Shown one piece after another: positions 46,302-60,900 of a stretch of DNA of 64,000 nucleotides. This DNA is from Monodelphis domestica (Eukaryota > Chordata > Mammalia > Didelphimorphia > Didelphidae), in assembly GCF_027887165.1 (NCBI RefSeq), contig NC_077229.1:112729520-112793519 (forward strand), read 5' to 3'. The notes under the pieces are model-generated. The model was given only the letters and a program-made list of their open reading frames with translations, was not told where the DNA came from and ran no database searches. A program made the position numbers and the translations under genes. Position 1 is the stretch's first letter; each line of letters begins with the position of its first letter.

Positions 46302-49300
46302 TAAGTATATGTGTTTACCTAGAGGCAAAAATGGAGTTGGTAGCCTTCAGGCATAATTCTTTGGAACTTTCTCTAAAAAAAGGATAGTCATTGAATTTGA
46401 GAGCTTGAAGGATTATATACTGATAACATAGTCTAGCATTTCCCAAACTAATTTGGCCACAGAACATTTTAGAGTATGATATTATTGTAGGAACCCATAA
46501 ATTCAGGACTAGAGAAACTGAGGGCATATTTGTGAGGCTAAAGATGAAACAGGGGATGGTATCAAGGGAAATTTGGTATAAGGACAGAGAAACATTTTAT
46601 AACAAAAAAATTCTTATATAAGGGATTTAAAATTTACTCCTCTAAAATATGAAACCTAGATATTTCCCCTTAGAACTTTTATGTGGATCACTAGAACTAT
46701 ACACAATTTAATTTGGGAAATACTGATCAGAGTCAGTTCCCTCAATTTACAGATGAGGAAACTGAGGCCAGAGGAATTCAAATTTCTTGCCCAAGATCAT
46801 ACTATCAATTAATGACAGGACTATAGTTAAATTTAAATCTCTTTATTTTATCAGCTCTTCTTTCCATTACAATGCTCTGCCTCTTCTTTACTTTGTCTTA
46901 GTCTTCTTCTCAGTACTTGTGGGAAGGTGGTGAAAAAATTAAAACTAAATGTCAATAAATGTAATATTATATTTTAAGGGATTTATTAAATGATCATTAG
47001 AAATAGGGATGCAAAATAAAGACCACATGTCCATGGCTGATTATACCATTTTAAAATTCCCATGCTTAGCTTACCACTGCCACCACTTTTTTTTTTTTTG
47101 CTGTCCTCATGCCAAAGACATCTAAGAGACCCACCCACTTGCTAATATCCTCTGTCTACAGGAAATACATAAGGACAGGAAGTCAGCAGGCTCCCAGGAA
47201 ATTTAGTTCTTAGGGTAACAGATTTTTCAGTTATACAGTGGTGATGATGCATGTCAGATATGTCAGTGTTTGGACCCTGAAGTGCTACTGTATGCTAATA
47301 GGATTTTTTTTTTTCCATCTTAAAGTTAGCTGTATGTTTCTATACTCATTGTACAAAGGGGTGTCTGATCTGTGGGAAAGGAAGGATTCAGACTTCCTGT
47401 TATAGTGATATCCTTGCTTCCTATTTGAAGAAGTTTCTTCCATCATCTGGCTTCCTCTCTCATTCATTGAAATCAGTTCTTGGCTTTATAGTGACAGGGG
47501 GTGAGTTACTGAGTGGAAGAAAGTAGATGATCCTTTTGATCTGACTCAAATGAGGCATTCTGGACTGTAGATAAATCCTGAGCTGAAAGTGTAAGCAGGA
47601 GAGAGACTGGGTTGAACACAGTACAATGAGTCAGATGTGAAGCAATCCAGGCCTCTCTCTCTCCTTGCTCTATTTTATTGTTTTAGGAAATCAGTAGAAT
47701 GTAAGCTTCTTGAGAGTAAGAATGCTTTTCAGTTTCATCTTGTATCCCGAGGGCCTAGCATAGTATCTGGCTCCAATAGGAGCATCATAAATTAACGAAT
47801 GATTTGCTGGGCTAAATTTTTATTTCCTCTTCTGGAAAAGATTAAATTTACTTTGACCTGCTTTAAGAAGTAGTTGTGAGGAACAAATCCCAACCTTTTT
47901 AAAGGGGCAGAACTCACAAAGCCATTTATGAATATTAAGTGTAGCAATATATCAAGTGAAATAGCTATTAATACCCTTTTGTTTGAAAAGCAGTTTTGCG
48001 GAAAGAGCATTGGAATCAGAGCTAAAAGATCTGAATTCAGAAGTCCAAGTTTCTATCATGTCCTTCCTTGGTGTGTGACCTTGGGCAAGTCACTGACCCT
48101 CTGAGCTTTGGCTTCCTGGTTTGCAAGAAGGGGCCACTACTGTTGATATAATCAACCTACTTCTTGCCTCACATGTTGTGTGAGGCTCATAGGAGATAGT
48201 TTGCATTCGAAGCCATGAAGTAGTATGAAAAGGGAAGCTATTATGATAATTACTTCTGAAGTAGTTGGGGGTAAGATACTGCTGTCCCTTTGCTTCTTGT
48301 ATTAGCCGCTCTTCAACTTTCATCATCAAGCCTTCATAATTTGAAGAGGGTGATATAGTATTCATGAATCAACAAAGCAATTATATAATTTGGTACTTGG
48401 TAAACTTTTCCTTTTACTACCCTACCTGTTTCATTACCAAGTTTTATGACTTTAAAACATGATTTGAATGGGAACTCTGATTTCTAGCTCTTGCTGGTAC
48501 CTTCCTTACAACATGGCATGATGGAAAGAATGGTGCATTTGGAGTCTGGACAAATCCCTGGCTTTGCCTCTTGTGTGACCTTGGGCAATCACTTATCTTC
48601 CCTAGTCCTCAGTTTTCTTATTTATAAATTGGGGATTGGACTATATAATCTTCCAGATATGCATCTGTGATCCTCTGAATAGATATTCAGCCTGAAATTA
48701 TTCTAATTTCCTCCCTCAGCTCTCATCAAACTTTGCTTCCAGTGACTGCCCTCCAAATATATATACACACAAGCTGGTGGTAGATTGTTTGTGGTTTGGG
48801 TTGTGTTGTAGCTAGTAAAGTTTTTTGTTCTTGTATGTTTCTAATTTCTGCTTGTTCCTTTTTTCCTTTCTTTTTTTTTCTTTTCTTTCTATCATACTGC
48901 CCTGTGAGTATGTTGTTGGGTCTGAAAAGGTAGGCTGTGAATACAATGCATTTAAAACTTAGCTAGAGTTCTATATATGCTGCCTTCCCATGCTCTTTAT
49001 TGCTTCTAAATATATATATGTATAAATATATATATATATGGACATGTGTGTGTATATATAACCAAAGCTTAATGCTGCCTAGACTTATATGTTAACGTAG
49101 TAACATTTTTTTGGCCTTCTTGCCTTTAGCCACTGCTGATGCTTCATGCATATTAAAATACTTGCTTTGGAGATCTTGCTTGGTCTTTACAATTTGCTAG
49201 CACCATGGATCTTTTTTCCCTTTTTAAAGGTGAGAAATGCTCATTCTGTTAGGTATATAAATGTTTTAGTGGGTCATAGTAGCTTAGGAAGGGTTAAGAT

Positions 49301-52300
49301 CATTGAGCCTGGCTTCATTTGAATCCTTTAATTTTGTCTGTTAGGCATGTAATTCATGGCTGTCAATATGTTATGTGCATGATGTGGCTTAATAAATATA
49401 CAGTTGATCACAGAGTATTTGTAAATGAAGGTTAGAAGTTGAGGCACCAGGTTGTGCACTGTCTTTACATTACCATGTCATTCAATCTCCCTTTGCTTCA
49501 GGTTTTCTTGTTAAAATAGGATTATAGCAGACACAGTGTTCATGGGTGGGGTGGAGGAGAAGAGGGAGACATGCATAGAATTTTAGACTTAGGTTGGAAG
49601 GGAGCCTTGGAGGTGATAGGGGATAGATCCACAGACTTGGAGTTAGGAACTCCTTCCTGGCTTTACTAGCTCTGTCCCCCAGAAAGTCACTCAGTTAGTC
49701 AGCATCATCTTAATTTCCTAATCTGTGAAATGGAGGCAGTTCAAGTAATAGCACAGACTCCAAAGGGTTATTCTAAGGATGAAACGAGATAATGTATGTA
49801 AAGAATTTTGGTTACCCTCAAGAGACTATTAAAAATAGCAAATACTATTAGGGAATGTCTGAGGTTCTCTGGTTCAGCTTTCTAAAGTTCTTCTTTTTTC
49901 AGATGAAAAAAGTGAAATCCAGAGAGGTTATGTCATTTGCTCAAGTTATACATTGAGAAAGTGGTCAAACCAGGATAATAATTTAGGTCTCCTGACTCTT
50001 GTGACTGATGCTTGAGCCTCTGTTCCTCCATGGAACCAGTATTGCAATCAAATACCACTTCTCCCACCTTCACCTTGTTTAAACATCCCTTTTGTTAGGT
50101 GAAAAGGAAGTAATTCCTTTGGGGTCATAGTGAGAATTTGAGGGTTGACCAACTTAATTTCTTTCTAAGAAAGCTTTAGAATCTTTCACACATTCCCTTT
50201 ATCCTCTTGCCTGAGGGCTTGTGAATGAAAGTGGTAGAAAGGCTTAATGAAACATTGAACTTTTATGTTTCATTTTTGTGTGGGTTTATGTATTTTGTAT
50301 CTGTTAAAAAAATTTCTTTGTGTGATGTTTGTTGAGCAGAATTTTCAGCATGGACAATTGAGTGAAATAGGCACTCTTGAATCAATGCAAAATAACAAAA
50401 AACAAAATAATGTACCTCAAATTGCCCCCAGGGTTTCCTCCTCTCTAACTGAACTACTTTGCCCATTTTTTGTGGCAAAACTAGTTGGGCACACTTTATC
50501 TCCCTTTCTTTAGTGAAATATGAACTGCTTTTAGCATGTTAAGACCATGCCCAAACCATTAAGATAATCTCATTCTATCCATTTTACTAAAATCATAGAT
50601 TTAGAGCTGGAAGAGAGCTTAGAGGCCATCCTGCCCTTTCCACTGGGAGTTAGGAAAACTGGATTCTAGGCCTGTCTTTATCACTAACTAATATATATGA
50701 TCATAATATATGATATATGATCATGGGACAATTCATCCTTTCTTTCTAGGCCTCAGTTTGTTCACCCATAAAAAGATGAGGAAACTGAGGTCTGGGAACC
50801 TTAAATAGCATTTAAGACTACATAGGTAATAAATTATGGAAAGAGTCTACTGAATAGTATTCTAGTATATAAATTAGAGGAGTTTCATATCATGTTGAGT
50901 TTTTAATATTCTTAACCCAGGAAGTAACACTTTGGAAGGGTCAGTATTGTTATGGATTGTCAGACCCAAAGTTAAATTTTGATTTAAATAAATCATAGTC
51001 AAGGGTATTATAGCTGGAGTATTAGAGATATAGTCCAACTTCTGAGTTTTATGGAGGAAGAAACCAAGGTCCAGAAATGAAAATGGAGCTGCCCATTGTT
51101 ATACTAATTAATGACAGAGCCATGACTAGAACCCAGATTCCTTGTTTCTCTGGTGAGCCATATTGTGGCTAAATAAAATGTTGTAGGCCCAACTTTCCAA
51201 AATAAGTTAAGAATTCTTAATGTGATATAGACTAATAGCTCCTGTAGCACCATCCTGTCTTAGGTTGAGTCCCCAGAATGGCTAGGGGCCATAATTACTC
51301 CAAAAATGATAGTTCAAAAGCCCCCAATAATATATTTCTCTAGTCAGCCAGAGGGCACAATTTATTCAAAGTAGAAGTCATTTAATGAAAATGAAGAGTT
51401 AGATTTTTTAATAGAATATTCTTCCTATGAACTTGGTGTACACACTCCTAAAAATAACCATACCACTAGTGGTGAGAGTGGACATGTAAAGGGACGGTGC
51501 CTGAGGAGCTTACTTTTAGGGAATACATGTGGAGGGATAACTCATACTACTATATTACTGATGCTGCAGGACCATGATGCCTTCTGGTGATGCCATTTCC
51601 TCTGCTCTTATTAGATTGCTTCACTGGATTTACTGGCCCTGTTCTTGCCAGGTGCATATACTTACTGGGACTTTTTCTCACTGGGCCCAGATGTTTCTGC
51701 TGGACTTGGTCTTTGATATCCTCAACCTTTCTCTGTTCAGAATCATCCCTTCAAGGCTAGTTCAGTCATTTCAGCATCAGCCTGTTAGGGTATAGAGTTT
51801 CAAACCTTTCCCTGTTGAAAGCAAGTTTATAGTCCTTTTTAGTCTCAGCCACCAGAAACTGAAGACAGAATATCCTAGGCTAGAGATGTCTAAACCTCCT
51901 CATACTGACAATTGTGACTATCTGACACACTCCCCATGATCATCTCTGGCTTATGAATTTGGTCTGGAACAAAAGTTAGGCTAAGGAAATAAGATCGCCT
52001 TTTATACACCTACTCCAGATTTCTTTTTATTATGTGTATCTCAGCAGAAATCCCTAAATACATTAGTTCTGTGTTTTGCCCAGTAAAAACCTGCCTACCT
52101 CAAATTAGAAAAGAGAATGTTAACTACAGTAAGTTTTAAAAAAACATTATTTCCAAGGAATCTACCAAGAGTGTCAACCACATAATTTGAAAACAGTTTA
52201 AACAGTTCACCTTGAAGATAAAAGAGGGAAGCCAAAATTTAGAAATAAATTCTTAACAAACAGTAACAGTAAAGTGGATGTTAATTTATAATCCCATATG

Positions 52301-53779
52301 TGTATTAATTCACTTGCTTTTTGTTGTAGTGCTTGCCACCAGTCAGTATTAGTAGATTCAACTCAACACAAAAATATACATCAACTAAGTGCCTGCTTTT
52401 TGTGAGACCTTCTCTTCTCTCCCACTCTTCCCCCAATATTGGAGATGAAAAAGACGAAAATTTCCTCAGTCCTTGCTTTCCACTGGAGGAAGGGGAAATA
52501 CTATAGCCACACAAATAAGAGAAATATACTAGGCTTAGGAAGGACCCCAAGTGCTCTAAGATTTCATAAAAGAATGACTATTGAGGTGCTAAAACTTCTG
52601 TTTTATAATATCATGGCTTGTTTAGTTATCAGGCTTTTATTTTCTTTAGTCCCCCTAGCACATCAAAATGAAATTTGGTGTTGCTGGCAAAGTAGTGGAT
52701 AGGACTTGTGTTTATTATTTTTTAAGAAGCTTTTGGTGTGCCAACAGATCACATTGAAAAGGAAAAAAATTGTCATTGAAATATTTTGTTTTTACTTTTT
52801 CTAAATTTCTGAATATCTTCTTTCTTCTCTTCCTTGCCTTGGGGCCCCTCCCTTCTGTCAAAGAATAACAGAAAAAAAAAGCAGGCTTTTTAGTACAGCT
52901 AACCATGACATCATTGAATTCTTGACTGTGTAAAACATGCTCCACAACAATAGCCCCCTACATCTGCAGAGAAGGGAGGGAGGTTTATTTTCTTATATCT
53001 TCTTTGTGGATAGTCTTGTCATTATGCTACTCAGCTTTCAGTTTACTTTGGTGTTCTTTCCATTTACATCCTCAGTAGCCACATATTGATGTTTAAATAA
53101 AGTATTAGGCTGCGAATAAAAACCAATACTGGCAACCTCTAAAATTATTTATCATTTATGAACATGTATCCATTAGCTATTTAAAATATGATCAACTCCA
53201 AATGCTTCCTGAAATTGAAAAAGAGCATTGGCAAAAATGTGTTATTGAGCTGGACTTCATCTGGATCAAGGTTTCAGCACTCCCTCTTATAGTATCAGAA
53301 TTGCTATAAACATTGGGGTGATGAGGGGAAAGGAGAGGTCCTGCTCAGCAAACTCCCTTTCTAGTGGTAGATTTGTGGGTTAGGTGTTTGTTATTATAAA
53401 TGAAAATGAAGTGTGGGGCAGTGTTAAGAATAGGATGCCCCAATGAGAAGCTATACTATGTCACTGGCAGATTATAGCTTTAGAAATTAATGTTTAAATC
53501 TCTTTTGTCTCTTCAAGTGGAACTTCATAGGTTTGCAGGTTTTAGACTTGGAAGGGCCTTAGAGATCATCTGAGCCCCATAAATATAAAGTTTGCTTGTT
53601 CAGGCTTAATCAAGTAGTATTCCTCTCCAACTCCTGGAAAGGCAGGAATTCAGAGCTGGAAGGGACTTCATAGGTCATCTAGACCAACCAGTATCCAAGG
53701 AAGAATCTTCTCTATCACACTCCTTACAAGTTGCTTCCCTTGACTCTCTGCAACTGGATTTCTCCCTACCTTCACACAG

Positions 53780-53985
53780 TCTTCTTTTTCTTCTTCTTTT
53801 TTTTAAACTTCTGTCTTAGAATCAATATTGTTTGACTACAAGGCAAAAGAGTAGTAAGGGAAAGGTAATTGGGGTTAAGTGACTTACACAAGGTCACACA
53901 ATTAGGAAGTGTCTGGAGCTAAATTTGGACCCAGGACCTTTCATCTCTTGGCCTGGCTCTCAAACCACTGAGCAACCTAAATGAT
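53780..53985 (-). repeat. CORE-SINE in the TRAPPC9 intron
   Basis: Same family as 39149-39355: AGAATCAATATTG, GGGGTTAAGTGACTTACACA, GACCCAGGACCTTTCATC, TCTCAAACCACTGAGCAACC. Diverged; T-run at left is the A-tail. Confidence 0.75.
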
Positions 53986-53995
53986 ATCCTGAATT

Positions 53996-54597
53996 GTGTT
54001 AACTTGGAAAAACACAGAACTGCTAAAGTAGTCAGAAAAACCAAATCTTTAATCAGGAAAGAGACAGATCCTTAATATTTAGCCACTACACAGAGCCCAG
54101 CACTAAATACTACAGAGTCAAAACTCTGGGGCTCTGAGGAAAGTGTCTTTTAGAGAATCACTGGGCTAGATGATTCTCCAAAGAATAATAGAACTTGGGG
54201 ACTTATATACCTTATGGGGAATTATGTACAGTAAACACACACTGACAACTTACAAGCAGGCTTGGGAAAGAGGCTGTAGCTAGAGGCTCAGGTTACCAGG
54301 GGGTGGCCTCACAATGGGTACAAAAAGGATAGTTCCTGCCAAGTGTTGGTCTTCCTTTCCTAAGGATCTCTGATATAATGGGAGAAACTTCTAAGCAAAA
54401 AGGGTAATTGAGGATTTGAGCTTTCTATTATTCCTATTCAGTATACTTAATGGACTCTTGGAGATCCCTTGTTCAGTTTAAGACAGTCAGTTTGGGACTT
54501 CCCTTAAAGTCAAGTTCCCATGAGAAATGGACAAAACTTGGGACTTCCAGAATTCATGTTGACAATTGCTGTTACTAAGTGTTGATCAACATTTAAC
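53996..54597 (-). repeat. Probable LTR, antisense
   Basis: On the minus strand TGTTAAATGTTGATCAACAC (54597) to CAAGTTAACA (53996), with ATTAAAGATTTGG near 54040 as a possible poly-A signal region. TG...CA ends are present but I find no matching flanking duplication. Confidence 0.4.
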
Positions 54598-54864
54598 ACC
54601 AGTATATAAAGGGGATATTGTGGAATGTTTGAATGGAATAAACTTTTTCAAATAAGTAATTGAATATAATTTGATCTTAGGAATATAGTTGATTGCTTTA
54701 CATCTAGATAAATAAAAAGAAGTTTGATGTTATTTGGAAAATTCCTGTTTAAATGTCTATTGGCATTTAATTTCAGGGACTCAAGACCTTTTTAGTCGAG
54801 TTTATAGATTAGTCCCTTACTTTTTAGATCTATTTTATTCTACTTTTAAAGACTGGTTTTATTC

Positions 54865-55244
54865 TGTAAGGATTAAAAATTAAGGATCTTGGTCCTTAGG
54901 ATTTTAATACAGTTTATTACATTTACTTGAATAGGTAAAGATCAGAATTCAATAAAAGGATAAAAATAAAATAGCCTAAACTAAACTACCACATTGGGTG
55001 ATCTCAGTCTGGCCACGACAGCCTCCATTCCCTCAATGCACTCACCTGAGATAGAGAGAGTCTGCTTCCTTGTCTTGAACCTTTTAACCTCTCTCTCCCT
55101 TTTGGGTCAAATTAAATCATCTCTGGATCAAGAACATAGGCTACAGTCTTGTGACCCATGCTCAGTGACATGATGTAGCTCTGGGAGCACAGGGATGCAG
55201 ATAGGACCCCATGTGTAATCCTGGGTGAGGGTTCCCTTCACACA
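54865..55244 (-). repeat. Solo LTR (380 bp), ATTC duplication
   Basis: Minus strand TGTGTGAAGGGAACCCTCAC (55244) to TTTTTAATCCTTACA (54865), with AATAAA near 54912-54917 and a donor-like CAGGTGAGTG near 55040. ATTC flanks both sides (54861-54864, 55245-55248). Lies antisense to TRAPPC9. Confidence 0.82.
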
Positions 55245-56100
55245 ATTCTTAAGGTTTAATGTAGAGTGGACTTGATGGGGAAGGCTTAGTTCCTTTGGAG
55301 GGATCTTATATGGCTTTGCATCTGGAGGAATTCCAGAGGACTGATATTATGCCAAGGCCACCAGAAACAGAACTAGACTCAGGCAAAACTGTAAAGCAGG
55401 TCCAGTTTACTTTTGGTAGGCTGCCTTCTGCTTTGCAGTCCCTTGTATACTAGAGATTTAGTGCTCTTATTTTAATCTCTCACTGCCCAGATTCTCTTAT
55501 AGCATGCCATGTAGGACTCTAAGGCTCCTACTCTATGCTTTTTACAGAGCAAAATTATATATTTTCTGCCCTGTTCTGATCTGAGACATGTAAATAGTGT
55601 GGTGGATTAAAATACTGGATTTAGCCTCAAAAAAAGGCCTGAATTTGAATCCAGCTTTAGACAGTCATATAGTAACAAAGCATTTTTGTATATACAACCT
55701 CATTTGATCCTGATAATCCCAGAGGAAGGTAGTATAAATACTGTTTGTTATTTGAAGATAGAGAAACTGAGGTTTAGATTTTCCTGCTTGTTCACAGCCA
55801 CAGAGTAGCAGATCTGAGAAGAGAACTCAGGTGCTTGGACTTTAATTCTAGTGTCCATTTCAATATGCTCTGTTGCCTTTATCTTTACAATGATTCTTAG
55901 GTAGAATAAGAAGTTGAATTATAATCTTTGTCAAAGAAACATCTACCCATGGTTAGCCCCTGATATTTAGTGAGCTTATTGGGAAAATCTATTAATTCTT
56001 TTAGAAAGAGTATTTCCAAAAACAGGCAGGATAGTATAGTAGAGAGAGGGATGGCTTCAGAACCATGAAAATCTGTATTGGGGTTCTGCTTCTAATATAC

Positions 56101-56447
56101 CTGTGATGGTGAACCTATGGCACGCATGCCATAGATGACACTTAGAGACCTCTCTGTGGACATTCTAGCTGTTGCTGATGAGAGTTACTAGAAAGGCAGA
56201 GGGACTTGAGCAGAGCTGCTTCCTTCTCTCCTCTACTGTGCCTCCCTTTTCCTCTGCCCAGCAGCCCAGTGGCTTCCTCCCTCCCTCCCCTGAGTGGAGT
56301 ACTCAGGCTACTCCCCTTTCTTTGTCCCTCCCCTGTCTGGGGTAAGGGGTAAGGTGTTGGCAGGGGCAGGGCATGGCACGAAGTTTGGGGAGGGAGTGGG
56401 GCCCTACACTTGGTTTCTAAAAGGTTCTGAAAGGTTTGCCATCACTG
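56101..56447. mobile_element. hAT-type MITE (about 347 bp)
   Basis: CTGTGATGGTGAACCTATGG at the left and AAAGGTTTGCCATCACTG at the right are inverted ends of the same kind as 36185-36408. The interior is C/T-rich, then G-rich. I could not settle the 8-bp duplication. Confidence 0.75.
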
Positions 56448-58765
56448 CATACCAATGAAAGTATAGTTCCTATTCTTATCCCTAGAAATGAATATCAGCA
56501 AGAAGACTTGAAACAGAGGGATTTTAAATTAATTCTTTGGTAATCAAGTGTTATGGCTTTAATAGGTGTCTTACCATATGTAGAAAATTGAACCCTGTGG
56601 GAGTATACTTATGATCTTTAGCTTTATAAGTTGCCTCCAAACAGCCGTTTTCAGGAAGAGGGTCAAGTAAGAAGGGACATGCTGAGGAGCTTGACTGAAG
56701 ATAGGCACACATCTCTATACTCTTAAGGATATTAGCTTTTCACAAGTGAATGACATAGAATAGCTGCCTGAAACAAGTTTTCTTAGGGAAGCCTTGTTGT
56801 TCTTTCCTATGATCTTGGCCTGCATGAATTTCTCCAGCTTCTTTCTAAAGACAACTTTTTAGCCATCAGAAAGCAGTCATTAACTATCTGCTTGTACATG
56901 TTACCATGCCTAGCATATTAGATGTTGATGATTGTAGGCATTTATGATTTAAGACAGTGCTGCCACAAATAAACTTATCATCCTAAAGACCCCCATAGTC
57001 TTTTGGGATATCCCAGTTTTGATATAGATACTGGCAGAGAGGGAATCCCTGACAAACATCATAAGAAAGTTCACATTAAACAAGCAGTCTATTATTTTGT
57101 AAATGTTTTTCACTCATAGGAGAATTCTAAAAGCAGAACACAAGTAGTCCTTTGGGAACTATGCATGAGTTTTAAGGGAGCCCATTGGTAGTAGTTTGTG
57201 CTATTCTTTTTTGGTCTTCTGTGAGAGTGTTGGGGTAGGGATGAACACAGTGAGAAGAGGCATGGGTAGAGAGAGGGACAGACCTAGAGAAAAAGGTATG
57301 TTTAGGCATCAGCAGAAGAAGTAAAGGTAGAGCTAATATGAGTAGGTTCTGAAGTTTTAGTAAATTATCCTTCTCACATGCTATTTTTTTTGGGCTACAA
57401 AATATCTAGTATTTATGTAGTGCATTAGGGTTTGTAAAGCATTTTACGTATGTAAAGGATCATATTTGATATATACAATGACTCTGGGAGGTAGATACTA
57501 TTATTATCCCCAATTAACAGAAGGTTGAGAGAAGTTAAATGATTTGCCCATGGTTATATAGCTTCAGAGTTTAAAAAAATCTTTATAAATGTCCTTTGAA
57601 AGAATTAGCCCCTTAGCCAAATTTCCAGCTCTACCTGTTCTTGATTCTCAGACCTTCAGCTCAGCTCTGAATGTAGCCATTAAGGAATTCATTAGGAATA
57701 ATACAAGTAATATTGCATCATAATTGAGGTGAAATAAAATAAAATTAAGGGTTTGTTGTTTCCTTGTTCCTCAGCTGATTATTATTAAAAACAAAAATTT
57801 ATGTTTGAATATAATCAAACTGTATTCGAAGGCCATTAGCTTTCAAGATAGTTGCAAAGGAATTTCTTGTCATTTTTAAACCAAGCTACAGAATGAAGTC
57901 TTGTAAGGGACCTGAAAGGATTATCTGGCCCAGGCTTCTATATTCAGATTCTGTTGATGAAGTGAAAGGACTTGGCCTGGGCAATGTAATTAGCAAAGGA
58001 TGATATGGGGACTAGAACTGGTTTCTTACCTTTTATTGTGATGCTCTTTCCACCAACTGCAACTACTTTTAAAAGCTTTGCATTATTCAGTAGTCAGGAT
58101 TCTTGTCAACTTTTAAAGTGCTATTGATGTTCCATTTTACCCATCTTCTTAAAGCATCATTAACACCCTATTGTGAAAAAAAAAGTAAGATATGTAATGA
58201 AGCTAAAAGAGAAATGAATCTTACCCCTTAAAAGAGAGATATTATCTAGCTATTATTTTAAATGGAGTTTAGTGTTAAGACAATTGATTCTAAGAAAAGA
58301 AAAAGATCAAATATCAATTTTTACCTGAGTTTCTGACTCTTGTCCGGAGATTTAAAAAAATTATTTAGTCTTTAGCTCTTTTCCTAAAAGCAGTTTCTCC
58401 CCTCTTCTCAGCATAATTAGTAGTAGTTGTTGCTGACTTTGAAAGCTAGGTGAGGAAGCATGGATGAGGCAGTGTGATGTAGTAGATCAAATTCTGGACC
58501 AGGAATTAGAAAGACCTGAGTTTGAATCCCACCCTAGATACTTTCTAGCTGTGTGACTCTGAGCAAGTCTTTTAACCCCTCTGGGCCTCAGTTTTCTTAT
58601 CTGTAAAATGTAGAAGTTGGACTCAGTAACCTCCGTGGGCTTTTCTAGCCCTAAATCTGATGATTCTCTGAGAAGTTGAAATTTTCTTCTTAGCATTTTT
58701 TTTTCTGGAATGTAAGAGGAATAATGCTTAACTAATGTGTTTAAGAGATAAGAGATCTTGGATGA

Positions 58766-59815
<1,050 letters not shown>

Positions 59816-60900
59816 CCCCAGAAGCTGTTTCTCTTAATGTTATGTTAGCTTTTTTATGGCTGTCCCTAACATGCTACTGATTCATTTTGAACTTGTAAAC
59901 ACAAAGCCCCTACATTTTTTTCAGACAAACTGCTATCTAACCATGCTCCCTCCAATTTTGTATTTGTGAAATTGAATTTTTTACCCAAGTGTAAGATTTT
60001 ATGTTTATTCCTAATGCCCACTACTCTATCCTGCCAGGATCTTTTTGGACTTAGACTTTTCATGAGATGTGTTGGGCTTTACCCAAATTATTGGTAAAAG
60101 TGTTAGATAACCTATGGTCAAAGCCAAGATACCTGAAGTACTCCACTGGAGACCTCCTTCTGTATTAACATTGAACTATTTATCATTGCTTTTTAATCTG
60201 GCCAGTGATTTAGTTCTGAATTCACCGAATTGTTTTTCTGTTTTGTAATTCTATTTCATATCTATCCATCTTTTCCATAAAAATAGTATGAGATACTTTA
60301 TCAAAAGCTTACTAAAATCTAGGTAAAGTATATCTGTAACATTCTTCTTCTTCTATTTTAAACCCTTACCTTCCACTTTAGAATCAATACTATGTATTGG
60401 TTCCAAGGCAGAAGAGTGGCAAGGTTAGGCAATGGGGGTTAAGTAACAGGGTCACACAGTTGGGAAGTGTCTGGGACAAGATTTGAACCCGGGACCACCT
60501 GTCTCTAGGTCTGGCTCTCAATTCACTGAGCTACCCAGCTGCCCCCTAACATTCTTCTTATCTGCCAGTTTAGTTACCCTTTAAAAACTGAAATAAGATT
60601 TTTCTGATGTGTCCTGTTCTTAATGAAGCCATGCTGGCTTTAAGTAATCATTGCTTCCCTCTCTAGATATTCAGCAACTCTGTCTTTAATGGTTTGTTCT
60701 AGAGCTTTTTTTTTTTTTTGGAAATAAAGTCAAGCTTACTGACCTATAATTGTGGTCTGTTCTCTTCCCTTTTTTGAAAATCGTGCTGTTTTTTCTTTTC
60801 TTATCTTGTGAAACTTCCCTTTTTTCCCCATCATCTTTCAAATATTACTAACAGGCTTAGCAATCCCTTCTTTCTCTTCTTTCAGAACCTCAGAGTATAG
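59816..60900 (+). repeat. CR1-clade LINE fossil split by a SINE
   Basis: CAGACAAACTGCTATCTAAC, GGATCTTTTTGGACTTAGAC, CTCCACTGGAGACCTCCTTC, ACTAAAATCTAGGTAAAGTA and, past the SINE, TTAATGAAGCCATGCTGGCT are in the order of an ancient CR1/L3 LINE. The same repeat is represented at 23641-26215 and 31991-32560. No coding potential is left. Confidence 0.6.
60350..60546 (-). repeat. CORE-SINE with 13-bp duplication
   Basis: TAACATTCTTCTT at 60337-60349 and 60547-60559 flanks a well preserved copy (GGGCAGCTGGGTAGCTCAGT on the minus strand to the tail). It sits within the CR1 fossil in TRAPPC9. Confidence 0.92.
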